DNA of 64,000 nt from Bursaphelenchus xylophilus. Lineage: Eukaryota; Nematoda; Chromadorea; Rhabditida; Aphelenchoididae. The number at the start of each line of letters is the position of its first letter. The stretch's first letter is position 1. The notes beneath the pieces were generated by a model. The model did no database searches, was not told the DNA's origin, and saw only the letters and a list, made by a program, of their open reading frames with translations. Where the stretch lies: the NCBI GenBank assembly GCA_904066235.2, contig CAJFCV020000004.1:1116001-1180000 (forward strand). The letters run 5' to 3'. Shown here one piece after another: positions 21,101 to 31,328 of the stretch. A program made the position numbers and the translations under genes.

Positions 21101-24100
21101 GCGAAGCGAACTCTTGTTTCCGCACAGTACGCCGATAAATTTCGGTAGTCATGGCGATAACCTTCCCCTTTACTGTTATTTTTGCCATCTTCATTTTCGC
21201 CCCAGCATGGCCTCAGAAATCGTACGGTATTCGTGCGTCATAAAACCGCATCTTTGTATTCCTCTTCATCGGATTAGGATTACTACAAATGCCACAGGAA
21301 TTGATCCATTCTCACGTACACATAAACGCTACATGTGGGGGGTTTGGCGGCAAGACAAAGCCGTTGGAATGACCTAAACCCCCATTCAGAGGGCCCCCAT
21401 AAACGAAACCCTTGAGGATTAGCGGGGATAACAATAGATCATGGAGAGATTTCGAAGGACAATGGCTGAACGGGTTTGTCACATACCTAGACAGATTCCA
21501 ATCCAAACATCGACGGCTTTGATGTACGAGACTGGCGGCAATTTGGAGTTGATACCGGAGGCTTGCGTGGTCATCGTGAGGAGACTGAAAAACTTACAGT
21601 AGAATTAGATAAGGACACAACTTTTTGGGGATCTTTAGGAGTGCTTTCACAGAGCTTTCACTCCAAGTATTACAACGCTCAAATTTTGATCAAAACTTGG
21701 CACAAATTTTAGAACAATTCCCAAATTTTTTGATCAAAACTTGGTATAAATTTAGAATAAGTTTTCTACAATATATGCGTGAATCCTAGCTCGCGCTTCG
21801 CAGAAGCAACCGAGATTTCGTAAGACCAAAAGTTGGGAAAAATTCACCATTTTTTCGCGAATTTTGACATAAAAAGTTTCATGCCTATTTCTGCCGTATA
21901 AGGTAATTTTTCAACAAAAAATCAATCTTTTCTCCGCGGCACCAGCGAAGTTATGGCCAAAAAAGTTTTTTCTTTCTGTATGTCCACCCCACGCATCTCG
22001 CTTAATCTCTCGGTGGCGTCTGCAAAGCGTGAGCTAATTCAAATCACAGTGGCTCTTTTACTAACGAAGGGAAGTACAGCAAGTGCGATGCTCAAATTTT
22101 GATCAAAACTTGGCATAAATTTAGAATAATTGTTTCTAAAAAAATGCGAAAATCCCAGCTCGCGTTTTGCAGAAACAACCGAGATTTTTAGATCGAAAGT
22201 TGGCGAAAATCTGACACTTTTTGCCGAATTTCGGCACGAAAAATTTCATGCCTATTTCTACCGTAGAGGGAAATGTTTCCACAAAAAATCATTTTTTCCC
22301 GCGCGAAACTTGCGAAGCTATGGCTAAAAAAGTGTCTTGATCGCTCTCCATGTTTAGTGTGCTCTCTCGGCGGCAAAGATCGTTCAAAATCTCAGCGGCG
22401 TCTGCAAAGAGCGAGCTAAAGCTTTCAGGAATTGAAATTTAAAAACCAAATTAGTCTATGCCCGAAGTGCGTGCAAAATTTAAAGAAAATATGAGCTTCG
22501 CACTTGGGGTACTTCCCTTGTAAAACCTTCAATTTAATAGATCACTGAATTGACCACTACTTTTCAGCCGCTTCGAACGACAGACTTACGTTGTAACACC
22601 CAGAGACACTCGCGCCGGCACAGCATCCTTGTCCAACCAAAAGCTGACCCATGAAACGACCACCAACATGATGCAGGGAATGTAGAGTTGAATGAGGTAG
22701 TAACTAAACTCATATGTAAGCAATCATCGCCATGACTTGCCTGTATTCCCTTCGGAGGATTAATTTAACTCGTGCGCAACTGTATTCACCTAAATTCGAT
22801 GGTTAAAGTTGAAATTTCTTTTGGGATTTCAAGTAAATTCTAATAATATATAATATTTATCGACTAGATAATTTGAAATTCTTTTTGGTATAGTGTCCTA
22901 TGAAATCTACAGCTCTTCTGAGCCCTTCTACCTACATGCTTTTCCTTTCCGAGTACCCTTTTCTGGCATTTCCAATACGACAACTTACGTTGTTACAATC
23001 GGCACACTGGTATCATCACAAATTGTAAACATATACTTTATATCGTTATATACATATATTATAATTAGCAGCTCGTCATGAACAATGTTAAGCGCAAACA
23101 AACCCGGTTTTTGAACATTCGGATATTGTAAAACACGCTACACAACTGGCATGTATATTTTACTAACAAAGGAAGTCACTTATGCTACGGATCGATTTTT
23201 AAAAACGACTGTCGCAGAAATGGAGAGGACATAATGGAGATGTCGAATCTGGTGACCAGTAACTTTACCGGCTTTGTTCAGCGTTGATAATCGACGAATA
23301 TGTTTGGCAAGAAAAAATTGCCCAAAAAAGTTCTCATTTTGGCCTCAAACCGGCCTTGAGACATCAACATCGTCCTTACCGGAATTTTGTATAACAGAGT
23401 CCGTGGAGAGTACCCCTTCACTCAAAAGTTCGGACAATTTTCGCACAATACGAAAGTTTGGGTTTTGACTTATCCCCGACACCGCGAGCGCAATTTCGGG
23501 TTTTTTGCGAGCAAACGTTTCTGATGCAAAAAACAGGTATGTTGGGTTCTCACCCAAGTTCCCAGGAAATTTGAATAAACCAGGAAGTATAAATACAACA
23601 GACAATCCCAATATCTTTTAATTCTGTCTCCGGATTTCGGTTGTTTGTGTGTGTGTCTCATCTCGTCTCAATAAACCCTATACTCTTCTTACTTTGGATT
23701 GGTGACCACCTCCCCCCTTCTCCCAGTGCCTCTCGTCGTTATATGGGGGCTGAGCCGGGTAATTGTCAATGCGAAAAACCAGGGAAAGATATGCAATGCT
23801 AACTGCAGGTCTCCGCCGAGCCTTCGCGCAGCGTCCGCCGACCATCCAACGGTTTTGCCAGGCCTCGCAGGCACTTTCTACAACCTTTTTTTGGGTAGTT
23901 GTTGGTCTTTTCAATGTGTAATAGAGGTTGTTTTCAAAACAGCCACTTTTTTGATGTTTGCTGATTTTTTTAGTGTCAAATTAACATTGATACTTTCTGA
24001 CACAAATTTCAGATATCTTAATGTGTAATTTCCGGCTTTTGTGTCCACTATCAATCTGTGGGGAAAATAATGAGCGCAGTTTCGTCATCGCCGCCGAGAA

Positions 24101-27100
24101 AATGAATTGTGTTGCGGCAAAATCAAACCGCTTTTGAGTTCAGCGACGCGATTATCGCAGCGACGTTGTAGTCATTATTTTCCCGACAAACTGATTGACT
24201 GATAAAAAAGGCAAAAAATGCCAGTTTTTTTTTGTTTTCTTTCAGCGGATCATAACCAAATCAACAACGTCTGAAGTCGGCCAAGCTGCTGATTCTTCAG
24301 CCTTCACCTCAAGGACATGACATACTATATTATACATCAGATACATATAGTATTATCAAACAAATTGCGGTTTCAAACAAAAAAGCCAAGCAAATCCTCG
24401 CACCTAACGTACTGTTTACTGTATGTACAGAGCATTAACACATACAAATAACAACCCACGGAGACACGAAGCTCGGGCATTTCGGAGGTAAGGGAACTCA
24501 AATCGTTTGTAAAACACACAAAGAAGAAACACCGGACCTTGTAAGATAATACAAAAAATGCAAAGTGAATATTGAGCCACAAGTAGTCGGGGGATTTTGC
24601 TCACATATTCCGGAAGCCAAATCCACAATTGAGCAGTTACATCAGGTAGACAGTCCAATATAACACTGCAAATGGCAAGGCAAGGGTAAGCAGGTTTATA
24701 GCGCGAGACTTACCGTTAAAGCAGGCATAACCGATGGGAAAGACCTGAAAAGAAGTGGTCGGTTATATCGGAAATATGTTGGTGGAAATTTTAACCCATA
24801 CGTTGCAATCCCATGTCATATACTCATGGGTTTTTTGGTGGAAAATGTAAAATGAGGAGGGAATTTTGACAAGGGAAGTACCCCAAGTGCGACGCTCAGA
24901 TCTCCTTCAAATTTGGCACACATTTCGGTCATAGACTAAGTATCAATTCCTCAACGTTTTAGCCCGCGCTTTGCAGCCGAAGCCGAGATATTCAACGATC
25001 TTTGTGGCCGAGAGAGCACCCGAAATGTGGCTCGGTCAGAGAGAAAAACACTTTTTGGCTATATCTTTGCTAGCTTGGTGCGGAAAAAATGATTTTTTGT
25101 GGAAACCTTACCCTCTATGGTAGAAATAGTGATGCAACTTTTCGTGCCGATATTCGACAAAAAGTCTCAAATTTTCCTCGATCTTCGACCTGAAAATTTC
25201 GGTGGTTTCTGCAAAACGCGAGCTCGGATTCTAGCACATATTTCTAAAAAAATTATTCTAAATTTGTGCCAAGTTTTATCAAAATCTGGGCGTCGCACTT
25301 GGCGAGAATTCCCTCGTAAGTGCCAAAAATCGTTGGGACAAAAACGCTTTTTTCTCTAAAACTAATGTCCATGGACTTTATGAAAATGCTATTGGCCCAA
25401 AATAGCCTATGCAGACAAATTTGGAACAACCTCCAAACGTCGTATCTCCGGCAATTCCCTTATAAAATACAGTGGGGGACCTGACCCAGTGGCAAAAAAC
25501 GTACCATTTTGCATTCAGGAAGCATAAAAAAATGTGGCAAAATACCTCCGTCTCCAAGTGAAAAATATCAGATTTCAAAAACGCGCCCGATCTTTTTGTG
25601 AGGAAGCACTTCAAAACGGAGTTTTTTTACTTTGAGAGGGAGGCATTTTGCCACATTTTTGATGCATCCCGGATGCAAAATGGTACGTCTTTTGCCACTG
25701 GATCAGATCCCCCACTGTATGTATACACACGACTTACCAATCTGGAAACCACGTCGATCCGCTTCGACCGCTCCTTGTACCGACGCACAAAGATCCGACA
25801 GCAGCACGTGTAGAAGCGTGTGAAATAGCCGGCACTCGACGGGTTAGCATAGTTGATGACCATGTTATGGCCATACGTTGTTTGGCCGTCGGTCGTGTCG
25901 CCCGACCGATACAGCGGCTCGTACATGCCGCCGTTGCCGCGGAACTCGGCCTTCGGCTGAAACTGCGAGTTCTCCACGAGCTGCGGCTGCTGCCGGAAGC
26001 GGGGCATCCGCTGCTGGCCGCTGATGTCCTTGCGGGCGGCGTAGTTGACCAGGGCGAACTAGAAAATACGACAAAGTCAATCTTTTTTGCGTCCCGACTT
26101 TTCGGGTCGACGACAGTTCGGGTCAATACCAAATTGATCGGTACGAGGTGTAGGGCAGATGGATACTCAAAAAAAGGTTGTAAGAAATGCCTACGAGGTC
26201 TAGAAAAGAAGTTGGATGCTCGGCGAAGGCTCGGCGGAGCCTCGCCGGAGCCTCGGCGGAGCCTCGGCGGAGAAGACTGGAAATATGTCCAGTTTTTCTT
26301 TTTTTAGCTATTAACAACATTATTTTTCTGTACCCTGCGTTACTGCATCCTATAAAAAACCCAAATTTGCGGCAAAAAACGAATACCCGAAACTTTTATC
26401 TATATATTTTTGATGTGAGTATATGTAAAATAAATACCTCAAAATGTGTCATAAGCCATCCTAGGACTCGATCAATCTTCTTATCTCTACTAACTAAGCC
26501 TTTTCCTAGCCTCGCCTATGCATACAACACCTGGCCGTCGCAATTCATAGTATCGTTGACCCGAACTGTCGCTGCTCCGAAAATTCGTAGAGCCATGTTA
26601 TTTTACGGAAAGACATACCTCCAATAAAGCGCCGAAAATGAACGCCATACAAACACCGATCCACACATCCACGGCCTTGGTGTAGGAGACTGGAGGCAGT
26701 TTGGCGTTGATACCCGAACTTTGCGTGGTCATGGTTAGGAGACTAAAAACGAATGATTACGGACGTATTTCCGTTATGTAATTTGTTGGAGCCGGGCTTT
26801 AGACTGATTGGAAATTTTAGGGCCGGCCCCCTCAAAAAAATGTTTTTTTTTGTGTATTGAAACGAAAAATTGGGATGCCAATTTTGGGTTCTTGGCATTG
26901 TGCAACAAGACTTATTTGTGGCTCTATAAAGACCAAAAAAAAATATTTTTGCTGTTCGAAATGTTTCTGGCAGCGATAAAACGCCCTTAAACGAGCCAAG
27001 AACACAATGCCAAAGAATTGCCAAAATGGCGGAAAAATTGAAATTAAAACTTCTTCAAACTCTGGTGAGCTTTGGCTTCAAAATTTTCATGCCTATTTCT

Positions 27101-30100
27101 ACTGTAGAGAGTAATGTTACCACAAAAAAATAATTTTTCCCCGCGATGGCAAAGATATAGCCAAAAAAAATGATTTCTCTCTGACCGCTCTCCGCCTTTC
27201 GCGTGCTCTCTCGCCCACAAAGATCGCTAAAAATCTCGACTGCGCTAGTAAAGCGCAAGCTAAAACTTTCAGGAATTGATACTTGGTCTATGCCCAAGAT
27301 GTCTGCAAAATTTAAAGAAAATATGTCGCGTCGCACTTGAGCAATTTTTAAAGATTTCCCTGTAAATCTTTTGAAATACCATCTAAAAATTAATCCCAAT
27401 AAGTTCCCCATTCAACGGCCAAAAAATCCGTCAAAGTTGGCGGAACTTACGTTGTCACTCCCAACGTGACTCTGGCCGGCACAGAGTCTTTGTCCAGCCA
27501 AAAGCTGACCCACGACACGATGACCAACATGCAGGATGGTATGTACAACTAAAATCAAATAAATTTTAAGATCAATACTGCTTGCTATGGAACGTACCTG
27601 CAGCAGGTAGTACGAGAACTCTCTTCGCAGGATCATTTTGGTCCGCAGACAAGAATATTCACCTAAATTTGCAAAAGCCGTCACTTCAACGCACTCAAAG
27701 CGAGTTAATTTTGTTAGGACGGAGGTAAATGGGGCAACAAAGTAATAATAATATTGGTGATTATGGTCAGGGCTTTTGAAAAAATAATTTTTCAGGCCTA
27801 AAAAAATTTTTTGAGAAAATCGACCGGTCGTTTTTTTGACTTCATTTTTATCGACCGGTCGATTTTTCAAGCCTTGTTTAAAAAAAACAAAATCGACCGG
27901 TCGATTTTTTGACTTGGTTTTAACCGACCGGTCGATTTTTTGCGCTTTTTAAAAAAAAACAAAATCGACCGGTCGATTTTTCGACTTAATTTTTATCGAC
28001 CGGTCGATATTACTTGAATTTTTTGAACAACAAAATCGACCGGTCGATTTTTCAACTTGATTTTTATCGACCGGTCGATTTTCTGAAATAAAAAAAAATT
28101 TTTTTTTGACTCAAAAGTTTCAAAAGCCCCGAGAATAATCTCAAATTGCCTCCACAAATGTTACAGTAAGCTTAAAGCAACATTTACACACCAAAAATTG
28201 CAAAAGCAAAAGCACATTTACACTGCAAAAATTGCAAGCGATACATTGAGGTTATTATGCCAAATACTCGGAAGAAGTTCTCCTTAGCCTTCAGAAAGGC
28301 GACTACGATACCAAAACTAGTTGTAACTACCTACAAAACTGTGTTTCACCATGTGTTACGGTTGAATAAGTGCGCTTACTAATTACAATACGATGCCGGA
28401 GGCTACAAGTGCTTACTATAGAGTGTATGTGCTAGAGTGAATTAATGAAAATGTTTGTGTTCTGTGATGACTACAATATTGTGTTTATGGCACTTTATTG
28501 TACTTTATTTTTGATTTTTTGAACTTTTTTAGAGGTCCGGAAATTGCACAGTGCAAAAACTTTTTTTTTGAGATTGCACAGTGCAAAATTTTTTTTTATC
28601 AAAATTGCAGTAGTGCAAAAAAAATATTTTTTAAATTGCACAGTGCAAAAATTTTTTTTTGTAAAATTGCACAGTGCAGAAATTTTTTGGGTAAAATTGC
28701 ACAGTGCAAAAACAATTTTTTTATTTGCACAGTGCAAATTTTTTTTTTGTAAAATCGCACAGTGCAAAAACAATTTTTTTATTTGCACAGTGCAAAAAAT
28801 TTTTTTTTGTAAAATCGCACAGTGCAATAATTTTTTTCTAAAATTGCACAGTGCAGTAAATTTCTTATTAAAATTGCCCAGTGCAAAATTTATTTTGTAA
28901 AATTGCACAGTGCAAATTTTTTTTTATCAAAATTGCACAGTGCAAAAACAATTTTTTATTTGCACAGTGCAAAAATTTTTTTTTCATCAAGATTGCACAG
29001 TGCAAAAACAATTTTTATTTGCACAGTGCAAAACTTTTTTTTATCAAAATTGCAGAGTGCAATTCAAAAAAAAACTTTTTTTTTTGAAAAATTAGTACTG
29101 TAAAGTGTCTAAACATGTGCCATAACCATTGAAAAAATCTTAATTTTTTTTCACTACCTATAAAATCTCCGTGAAAAAAACTTGCCCGTATTCGTTTTGC
29201 TCGTGCAATAATCCGTGAGCACCTCCTGTAGCTCGAAGCTGGGCAAGCTCTGGCGGAGCCCGTCCTTTTGTTGGATGGGATTGCTCGACTTCCACTCGTA
29301 TTTGATGTCGTCCGTGGTGTAGGCGTAGCTGGCCAGGTCGATCAGACAGGTCTGATGGTCCAGCGGGTAGTACTCCAGCGACATGGGACAGGAGAGAACG
29401 AGCGACAGTCGAACGCTATACAAGATTTTTCCATCCGGATGGATTCGAATCAGGACGTTCGGCTTGTCGATCAAATGTCGACGGGCCTCTTTTTCGTTCT
29501 GGAAAAAGGTGTCGGGCATCCAGACCTGCCGCGACAGGTCCGCCGAGTCCGACGTGGCCAGCACGACGAACGGCGGGACTTGGGTTTCGTCGTCGGCGAA
29601 ACGCTTGTACGCCAGACGCGGGTCCCACCATTCTTCGCGGAATGTGAATTGCCTGAAAAAAAGTTGATTTTTCGAGCGGATAATCTAATCTCTAAAGGAC
29701 TAACAAGTCAATTTTTGGTCAAAAATAAAACTTGACAGAGCAAAACTCTTCTATAACAATTTTATTCTTTGGTCCGTTCCAGTTATTTTTAGACCGCTTG
29801 GTCCGGGTCCAGTGGCAAAAAACGTGCCGTTTTGCATCCGGGAAGTATCAAAAATGTGGCAAAATGCCTCCCCTTCCATCTAAAAAACTCCGTTTTGAAG
29901 GGTTTTTTTAAATAACAGTAGTTTTACATACCAAGGGTTAAAATAAGTAAACCAAAGATATGGAAAGTCCAATAAAAACAGATTTTGAAGCCAGAAGAGT
30001 CTGAAATATGGCCTGCAGTGACAGAACTGATCCATTGGCAAAAACGTACCATTTTGCATCCAGGAAGTAGCAAAAAATGTGGCAGAAGGTCTCCCCTTCC

Positions 30101-31310
30101 AACTAAAAAAGCTCGTTTTGAAGCGCTCCCACAAAAGAATAACGGGCGCGTTTTTCAAGTCGGAGTTTTTCAGCTAGAAGAGGGAGATATTTTGCCACAT
30201 TTTTTGATACTTCCCGGATGCAAAATGGTATGTTTTTTCCCACTGGATCAGGTCCGCCACTGTACATAGAGGACTAAAAAGTGAGTCTTGGGTCAAAAAT
30301 AACACTTGATAGAGAAAGACCCTTCAATAACAAATTTATTTTTTGGTCTGTTCCAGTTGTTTTCATACCTCTTGGACATGATCCAGTGACAAAAATCTCC
30401 CTTTCCAACTGAAAAACTCCGTTTTGAAGGGCTCCCTCACAAAAAAGAGCGGGCGCGCTTTTGAAATAGGAGTCTTTCACGTGGAAATGGAGGTATTTTG
30501 CCACATTTTTGATACTTCCGGGATGCAAAATGGTATGTTTTTTGCCACTGGATCATGTTCGCCACTGTACGTAGAGGACAAACAGGTCAATCTTATGCTC
30601 AAAATAAAACTTAATAGAGGAAAAACCCTTCTTTAACAAATTTATTTTTAGTCCGCGCCAGTTATTTTTATACGACTTTGACTGTACAGCGATGGACCTC
30701 ATCCATTGGCAAGTATCATTTTGCATCCGTGAAGTATCAAAAAATGTGGCAAAATGCCTCCCCTTCCAGCTAAAAAAACTTCGTTTTTAAAGGCTCCCTC
30801 ACAAAAAGAACGAGCGCGCTTTTGAAATCGGAGTTTCTGCACTTGGAAATGGAGGTATTTTGCCAATTTTTTTATACTTCCTGGATGCAAAATGATACGT
30901 TTTTTGCCGCTGGATTAGGTCCGCCACTATAGTAATCAAAAAAATCACTTGTGAGGCTATGGTATATCCCAAAAGAATCGACTTACGCGCTGTATTCCAT
31001 ATTGACATCATCAATTTTTGATATGCTCCTCAAATAAATATTCACTGACACAACGACAGGACCGCCAGTATCTACAAAAATTGATTGTAAAATTGTAAAA
31101 TAGCATCTAATCGCGTCAAAAAATACCGTTTTTTTGTGTATTCTTACCAGGCCAAGAATCGTTGGCGCCCCGCGGCCGGACCCGCCAGTCGTAATCCCTG
31201 AGAACCCGTTGAATAATATCCTGCTCCTTTAGCTTCTTCTTCGCCTTCTGCCCGAACGTCACCACGAACCAGGTGCAGAGCAGGAACGCGACGGACACCG
31301 CAAGATTCAT
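18127..31310 (-). CDS. avr-14: AVR-14 isoform B: alternative membrane domain, 476 aa
   Basis: Shares exons 31310-31148, 31071-30987 and 29652-29186 with isoform A, then uses 22789-22741, 22703-22590, 21584-21487, 19543-19142 and 18179-18127. Seen: EYSCAR, LILRREY, M1 [18 protein letters not shown], pore [21 protein letters not shown]3 [12 protein letters not shown] with the Gly kept, YYGRKEF start of the intracellular loop, [16 protein letters not shown] before M4, and a last short exon giving [17 protein letters not shown] and stop. This ending is the type called GBR-2B/AVR-14B in other nematodes, the form known to make ivermectin-sensitive homomers. Intron 1 of the cassette (22704-22740) is only 37 nt and starts with GC. 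To reach it, splicing must skip the whole A cassette (a 6.4-kb intron). A consensus poly(A) signal follows at 18054-18049. Confidence 0.88.
18224..18461. mobile_element. F1 MITE, in the last intron of avr-14 B
   Basis: TA-CAATGGGGGACCTGATCC ... GTCACTG-TA; begins 45 bases upstream of the last-exon acceptor. Confidence 0.75.
19948..20553. mobile_element. Foldback element with about 130-bp inverted arms around a tRNA-like core
   Basis: Left arm 19948-20080 and right arm 20405-20553 are inverted copies, sharing GATCAAGGATATATAAAT, GCTGCCCATTTT and TTTTTAGGGGTGAAAA. Ends read ACAAGGAA...TTCCTTGT. It splits an F4 foldback (host continues at about 20553 with AAATCGGCGACACGCAC). Confidence 0.65.
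20255..20336 (-). ncRNA. tRNA-like sequence (tRNA pseudogene or SINE head) with pol III A and B boxes
   Basis: On the minus strand TGACCGAGTGG (A box) stands eight bases into a GTGCGGTG start, and GGGTTCGATTTTCC (B box) follows about 40 bases later. The acceptor and anticodon stems do not pair convincingly, so a working tRNA is unlikely. It sits in the centre of a 600-bp foldback element. Confidence 0.45.
20719..20921. mobile_element. F1 MITE, in avr-14 B intron
   Basis: TA-CAGTGGCCGATCTGATCC ... GGTCCGTCACTG-TA, centre shortened. Confidence 0.75.
20990..21135. repeat. F4 foldback, partial
   Basis: GTTTGCAAAGTCGCTGAAG, GGTGCGGGCGACAGCCC, then GCACGGTGC and GCACTGTGC cores; right end lost. 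Confidence 0.55.
21650..22520. repeat. Two F3 repeats in an avr-14 B intron
   Basis: A left copy without clear ends (21650-22040) and a fuller copy 22063-22520 ending TTGGGGTACTTCCCTTG-TA, 70 bases before exon 5B. Confidence 0.58.
23270..23715 (+). mobile_element. Possible solo LTR of a retroelement in an avr-14 B intron
   Basis: AGTATAAATACAAC (23588) is followed at promoter-like distance by CAATAAACCC (23668) and then by GGATTGGTGACCACC (23694), which resembles the LTR end and leader of Gypsy/BEL elements. No second LTR, integrase or reverse transcriptase seen. A minus-strand open frame across it has one internal stop and no recognisable domain. Confidence 0.3.
23808..23900. repeat. Dispersed repeat F9 (CCGCCGAGC-rich), also at 26148-26285 and 55895-55990
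   Basis: CGTCCGCCGA-CATC, GGTTTTGCCAGG, GGCACTT-CTACAACC. The 26148-26285 copy is inverted and carries extra CGGCGGAGCCT units. Confidence 0.55.
24048..24196. mobile_element. F2 foldback in avr-14 B intron
   Basis: ATCAATCTGTGGGGAAAATA ... ATTATTTTCCCGACAAACTG. Confidence 0.7.
24637..31310 (-). CDS. avr-14: AVR-14 isoform A: glutamate-gated chloride channel alpha subunit, 460 aa
   Basis: Glutamate-gated chloride channel subunit of nematode neurons and a target of ivermectin-class drugs (family knowledge). Exons: 31310-31148, 31071-30987, 29652-29186 (shared), then 27662-27598, 27548-27451, 26742-26619, 26058-25738, 24744-24714, 24665-24637; all phases agree. Seen: signal peptide, [27 protein letters not shown], Cys-loop [15 protein letters not shown], loop C TNTGEYSC, M1 [13 protein letters not shown], pore [19 protein letters not shown]3 [17 protein letters not shown] with the Gly intact, an intracellular loop of about 70 residues with a CCC cluster, and M4 [18 protein letters not shown] ending directly at the stop. 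The name rests on the shared ligand domain with two alternative C-terminal halves, the described arrangement of nematode avr-14/gbr-2. The third exon leaves through a GC donor. High confidence in family, slightly less in orthology. Confidence 0.9.
24870..25317. mobile_element. F3 repeat in avr-14 A intron
   Basis: CAAGGGAAGTACCCCAAGTG ... CGTCGCACTTGGCG with both inner landmarks. Confidence 0.66.
25470..25717. mobile_element. F1 MITE, in avr-14 A intron, reference copy
   Basis: TA-CAGTGGGGGACCTGACCC ... GATCCCCCACTG-TA. Arms about 110 bp each, near-perfect complements around a short loop, so a long hairpin can form. It ends 20 bases from the exon 7A donor. Confidence 0.8.
26785..27050. repeat. 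Dispersed repeat F10, copy 1
   Basis: ATGCCAATTTTGG, GGCAT-TGCAACAAG, AAAATGTTTCTGG and GAGCC-AACACAATGCC also occur in order at 39030-39300. Confidence 0.6.
27050..27365. repeat. F3 repeat, left part missing, in avr-14 A intron
   Basis: Begins near the TTTCATGCCTATTTCTAC landmark and runs to the right end near CGCACTTGAGCAA. Confidence 0.55.
27819..28085. repeat. Array of the perfect palindrome TCGACCGGTCGA in avr-14
   Basis: Eight copies (one or two with single-base changes) about 30-40 bp apart in AT-rich DNA, in the intron between the shared exon 3 and exon 4A. The spacers alternate between two types (GACTTNATTTTTAT and AAAAAACAAAAT). Confidence 0.8.
28540..29062. repeat. Array of TTGCACAGTGCAA in avr-14
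   Basis: About eighteen copies of the 13-bp odd palindrome with a spacing near 30 bp, separated by A/T-only spacers. Same avr-14 intron as the TCGACCGGTCGA array, ending about 120 bases from the GC donor. Confidence 0.85.
29180..29186 (-). other. avr-14: GC splice donor shared by avr-14 A and B
   Basis: The shared ligand-domain exon ends ...AAT ACG G and the next bases are GCAAGT. Both the A acceptor (TTTAG at 27663) and the B acceptor (TTTAG at 22790) restore the Gly codon and the GEYSC motif only with this donor. The nearest GT (GTTTTT, four bases on) would break both frames. Confidence 0.8.
29684..30929. repeat. Tandem units of unique 105-bp spacer plus F1 MITE in avr-14 intron 2
   Basis: The spacer with AACTTGA-AGAG, AACAA-TTTATT and TTCCAGTT recurs at 29684, 30268 and 30571, each followed by an F1 copy (29800-29905 partial, 30366-30567, 30687-30929). 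A further F1 copy at 30016-30262 lies between. This is local duplication of a MITE with its flank. Confidence 0.65.
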
Positions 31311-31317
31311 GGCGTAG

Positions 31318-31325
31318 CCTAAAAT
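31318..31325 (-). promoter_or_regulatory. Acceptor (probable trans-splice site) just before the avr-14 start codon
   Basis: TTTTAG lies eight bases before the ATG at 31310. The family F3 repeat ends four bases further upstream. It could be an SL trans-splice site or the 3' end of a 5'UTR intron; the sequence alone does not decide. Confidence 0.45.
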
Positions 31326-31328
31326 TAA

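Noticed and set aside
23225..23611. Minus-strand frame of about 145 codons with one stop in the avr-14 intron
   Set aside because: No recognisable domain, and the opposite strand carries LTR-like signals. Left as part of that candidate element.
22789..24637. A and B cassettes as two separate channel genes
   Set aside because: The B cassette has no signal peptide or ligand-binding exons of its own, and its first exon needs the shared G from 29186 to complete the Gly codon.
28540..29062. CRISPR-like regular array
   Set aside because: The spacing is regular but spacers are A/T homopolymer-like rather than diverse, the host is a eukaryote, and no cas genes exist. It is a satellite-type array.
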